From Hyphochytrium catenoides (Eukaryota; Sar; Hyphochytriomycetes; Hyphochytriales; Hyphochytriaceae), in NCBI GenBank assembly GCA_900088475.1, contig FLMG01000265.1, positions 1 through 34,370 of the forward strand: 34,370 bases of DNA, given 5' to 3'. A program made the position numbers and the translations under genes. A model generated the notes under the pieces. The model saw nothing but the letters and a program-made list of their open reading frames with translations, searched no databases and was not told the DNA's origin. This document shows, one piece after another, positions 31,832-34,370 of the stretch; positions within the stretch are counted from its first letter, which is position 1; every line of letters starts with the position of its first letter.

Positions 31832-32679
31832 TTAGGGCATGGAGCTTTCCCTTCTGGCCTTAGCCATCGCAGTCCTGACAAGACCACCGATCTTCTCCTG
31901 CTTTCGCCGATGGACTGCCTTCAGGGCCGCCTCCCTCTTTAGAATTGATGGCTTCTTGTACACCTTGGGTGGTGCATTGTTGGTTAGTATCGGCTATTTT
32001 GTTGGCCAGAGTGTCAACTTACCTTTGGAGCTTCGTCCTGCTCGTAGTCGAGCCTTGGGCCAAGCACCCTCCGAACTTTCTTATAGTATATCTTCACCAG
32101 GGTGACAACAAGAGGATTAGACCAGTATTAGAGGATTAGACCAATATTACTTTAGCCCAATACTACCAAGCGTGTGGCAACCACAGTAAGAAGTATGGAT
32201 GATAAGAAAGAGAGAATCCAACGAAGTTCGATAGTATTGAGAGAGACTAATGGCACCGGAAGACTTATTACCTCTTCTTCAATAGGAAACAAGTCTTCGT
32301 CTAGATCATCCTCCTCCCCTTCCTCTTCATCTTCAACATCTTTCTCTCCCAAAAGGTCATCTTTCTCATCATCGAATCCAAAGTGGCCGACATCGGAGCC
32401 ACCAAAAAAGTCCTTCCATAAGGCGACTGCGGTTTCTTCATCGCAATCGAGTATGGATTGTACTCTCTCCAAGCTTGCGCCCCGACGATGGGCCTCAAGC
32501 GCTATTTCTTCCCGTGGGAGTAGTAAACTATAGGGATCTTCCAATCCGAGGTTGTGGATTCCCATTATAGTATAACTCCGGATGAGCTGGGCTCTCTGTC
32601 CTTGAGACGAACAGGCTACCTGCGCAGGATACGCAAGCGGCCTCGCCAGTCTTCTGCAAATATGCCGTGAGGCCTGCAT
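31832..32679 (-). CDS. probable mitochondrial protein, acidic centre and basic C-terminus
   Basis: Minus-strand exons 32272-32679, 32023-32091, 31832-31963 join in phase 0 to 202 residues; an in-frame ATG at 32748 would add 23. I prefer 32679 because what follows (MQASRHICRRLARPLAYPAQ … QRAQLIRSYTIMG) looks like a cleavable mitochondrial presequence. The middle has a helical segment (SLERVQSILDCDEETAVALW) and then a very acidic stretch. The last two exons are basic (YYKKVRRVLGPRLDYEQ; KKPSILKREAALKAVHRRK), as in ribosome-associated or RNA-binding mitochondrial proteins; I do not recognise the family. If the first intron is retained, the frame instead runs to 32152 and ends in a hydrophobic helix. 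Confidence 0.7.
32111..32148. repeat. 19-bp direct repeat, two copies
   Basis: AGAGGATTAGACCAGTATT and AGAGGATTAGACCAATATT are adjacent with one mismatch. They lie in the first intron of the minus-strand gene; on that strand each copy carries a branch-like TCTAATC. Confidence 0.95.
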
Positions 32680-32748
32680 GTTTACGTTTGCTAGACTTAG
32701 CAACGTGTCAGTAAGAAGGTTGCAGATGCCAATCTGGGTTTCCTTCAC

Positions 32749-33046
32749 TGTCAGGAAGACATCTGGGAAGCTGCTTCATAAAGCTTGACAGGCTTCTTTG
32801 TCTTCCACCCTTCGATGAGACTCCTAGAACTGCAATCCATAACAAAAGTCATTTTATTGGCGCTTTTTCAGCGGCGCTATTCGCCATCAAGTTGACGCAA
32901 AGATCACAACCGAGATCAGCACCTGCTATCCCTTATGATAACTAGCCCTGGTGCTAGTATTTGCATATTGATCTTTAGGCCTTTTATTACCCTCTGAAAA
33001 CACCCATAAAGTAAGCCATAATTAATTAGTTCTAGGGAGTTTTACA
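32749..33046. other. spacer upstream of the mitochondrial-protein gene
   Basis: It holds the presumed promoter and 5' UTR of the minus-strand gene. No exon was supported on either strand. Confidence 0.5.
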
Positions 33047-33243
33047 GAGGAAGCTCTATCATGCGACTGTACAATTGTCACTGCCTCTCGAAGCTCGAAA
33101 AGAAATAATTCTATCAAGGGGGAAATAAAGGTGGAAGCTGTGAGGGACGATCCTACGCGCTCAACCTTGAAGGCTTACATGACTGAGGCACAACCCAAGA
33201 GACGAATACCTTCTAATAAGAGACTCAGAAAAAGCTCTCACTA
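33047..33243 (+). other. possible 3' exon of an unidentified gene
   Basis: The + strand is open from 33026 to a TAG at 33241-33243. After a TTTTACAG acceptor (33046) the reading is EALSCDCTIVTASRSSKR … STLKAYMTEAQPKRRIPSNK … RKSSH, a basic, nuclear-looking tail. No upstream exon or start codon was found, so this may be chance. Confidence 0.25.
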
Positions 33244-33433
33244 GGTTGCCAGCCATCAACGGTAACCTGGCTTTTCTATGCTTGCTCTCGAAAGCCCATG
33301 TCACACATTGATCTAGGGTAAGGGAGGATGAAGAAAAAGACCTCTCTGTGAACAATACCCAATGCCGTCGTGGCCTCCCATTATCGCGGCATGTGTTGAT
33401 AGAGGGTCAGCCATCTCGCCATAACTTCAAGCG

Positions 33434-34370
33434 ATGAACGCTGCGATGCCATGTCGTAGTAATACAAAGGGGTTGTTGGCTGTATTTCTAATTGCTTTAG
33501 CACTTGAGAAGCGGTGTGCTTCGAGCCAAACCCTATGGAAAGCCCAGCTCCTACCTTCTTCTACGTACCTGCCTGCCAAGGAGATAACTACCAGCTTCAA
33601 AGTTCCCGCTATTTGTTTGGAAGATCATCTTGCGCAGCGATATTTGTCTTCATCAAGGACGAAGATGTGTCACAGCGCTTTGAATCCTTTGTTCAGGAAC
33701 TGCTCCATACTTATGAAGCTAACCACGCACTGTAAGTCAGTAGAGCTATCGCTGGAACTACTACTCGATTGCAGTGTTCTTATTGCCTTGTGAGTAGGTC
33801 CTAATGTAGAGTATCAACTACCTGTACTTAGCTATGCTAGCCTCCGACAAGCTCTCTTGCACGATGCTCAGGTCAGTCAGACGCTAGATGAAGCGAGGCT
33901 GTCCACATGGCGAGTAGTTCTCCTATGGGACGAAAACGCTTACCTAAGTATCCAGGCCAAGAAGGTGGTGGAAGCAGGTAAGGTGTTGAAGCCCTTCAAG
34001 TCTAGAAGAGTCTCTGATGGAGGGTTTGGATATCGTTCTGCAGTTGCTCCAATTCTCCCTTCCATTGGGTTCAGCTCAATATTGGAAACAAGCACGACGC
34101 TCTTTTATCTCTCCGCCTACCACTTGAGTGGAGTACCGTGCATTCTTCTCTTCAGAAATGGTGCCTACGTGAACACCTACCATGCATTCGGCAGTAGATC
34201 GTTGATAGATCTTCTCGTCCGGCTGACAGGCAACAAACCTGCTTCCGTGCTATTCGACACAGAGGAAGGCACAACAAGAGGGAAAGTCCAGGAAGCATCA
34301 AAGCGAAGGGGAAACGTGCGACAGGACCAAGCAGAGAATCCTCTATTTAGTATAAGCTTTGTCATGGCTA
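33434..34370 (+). CDS. partial gene, thioredoxin-like stretch, cut by window end
   Basis: Best supported: an exon ending at 33731 (FVFIKDEDVSQRFESFVQELL…), an optional 15-nt exon 33775-33789, and an exon from 33832 open to the window end. The stretch VPCILLFRNGAYVNTYHAFGSRSLIDLLVRLTG resembles the end of a thioredoxin fold (strand after the cis-Pro, turn, last helix) as in protein disulfide isomerases. No CxxC was seen. ATG 33434 opens a signal-peptide-like start (GLLAVFLIALAL), but in another frame from the downstream exon. A phase-compatible intron from 33481 (GTATTT) or 33456 (GTAATA) could link them; neither is convincing, so the 5' end is unresolved or frameshifted. Confidence 0.5.

Noticed and set aside
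31839-32105. + strand frame with hydrophobic translation
   Set aside because: It is the antisense of two phase-matched minus-strand exons (31832-31963, 32023-32091) with consensus splice sites.
1-34370. CRISPR arrays, bacterial operons, insertion sequences or phage genes, prompted by the S74 domain
   Set aside because: Introns run through every well-resolved gene including the S74 gene itself, no spaced identical repeats or transposase were found, and S74 domains also occur in eukaryotes.

Overview
This is a spliced nuclear segment of a eukaryote, probably a microalga or related protist. Every well-resolved gene but one is cut by several short GT-AG introns (mostly about 55-250 nt, with CTAAC/CTAAT-like branch sites before polypyrimidine-AG acceptors). 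I rebuilt exons by hand from reading frame, splice consensus and phase. The organism call is inference: the plant-like flavin oxidase/cyclopropane synthase fusion, the GRIP golgin, the bZIP factor and the eukaryotic peptidase S74 protein fit a photosynthetic or secondarily derived protist, but nothing here fixes the lineage. A 53-base gap (10777-10829) shows this is a draft assembly.

Layout. 1-3100: gene-poor, low-complexity DNA with an 83-bp foldback repeat. 3139-8642 (+): a complete 18-exon gene for a 921-residue FAD amine oxidase/cyclopropane-fatty-acid synthase fusion with an unusual membrane tail. 9355-9788 (+): 3' exons of an unidentified gene. 9927-12096 (-): a multi-exon gene of unknown function crossed by the gap. 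12469-14303 (+): a bZIP transcription factor with a long C-terminal domain, divergent from the previous gene. 14653-14956 (-): a weak small gene. 15131-15791 (+): a 199-residue multi-spanning membrane protein. 15966-28488 (-): a 22-exon gene for a giant (about 3138-residue) GRIP-domain golgin, convergent with the membrane protein gene. 28943-31672 (+): an 846-residue secreted protein with repeats of about 76 residues between two peptidase-S74-like domains, divergent from the golgin across a 454-bp spacer. 31832-32679 (-): a probable mitochondrial protein. 33434-34370 (+): the start of a gene with a thioredoxin-like stretch, cut by the window end.

The genes do not form an obvious pathway. The golgin, the membrane protein and the signal-peptide-bearing S74 protein all concern the secretory system, which may be chance. 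The most unusual item is the S74 protein: it looks like a eukaryotic fibre built as phage tail spikes are, with a C-terminal self-cleaving trimerisation chaperone (Ser741/Lys746 dyad present) plus a degenerate second chaperone-like domain at its N-terminus. The golgin is also notable for a regular 25-residue repeat array and a run of phase-1 exons that look duplicated.
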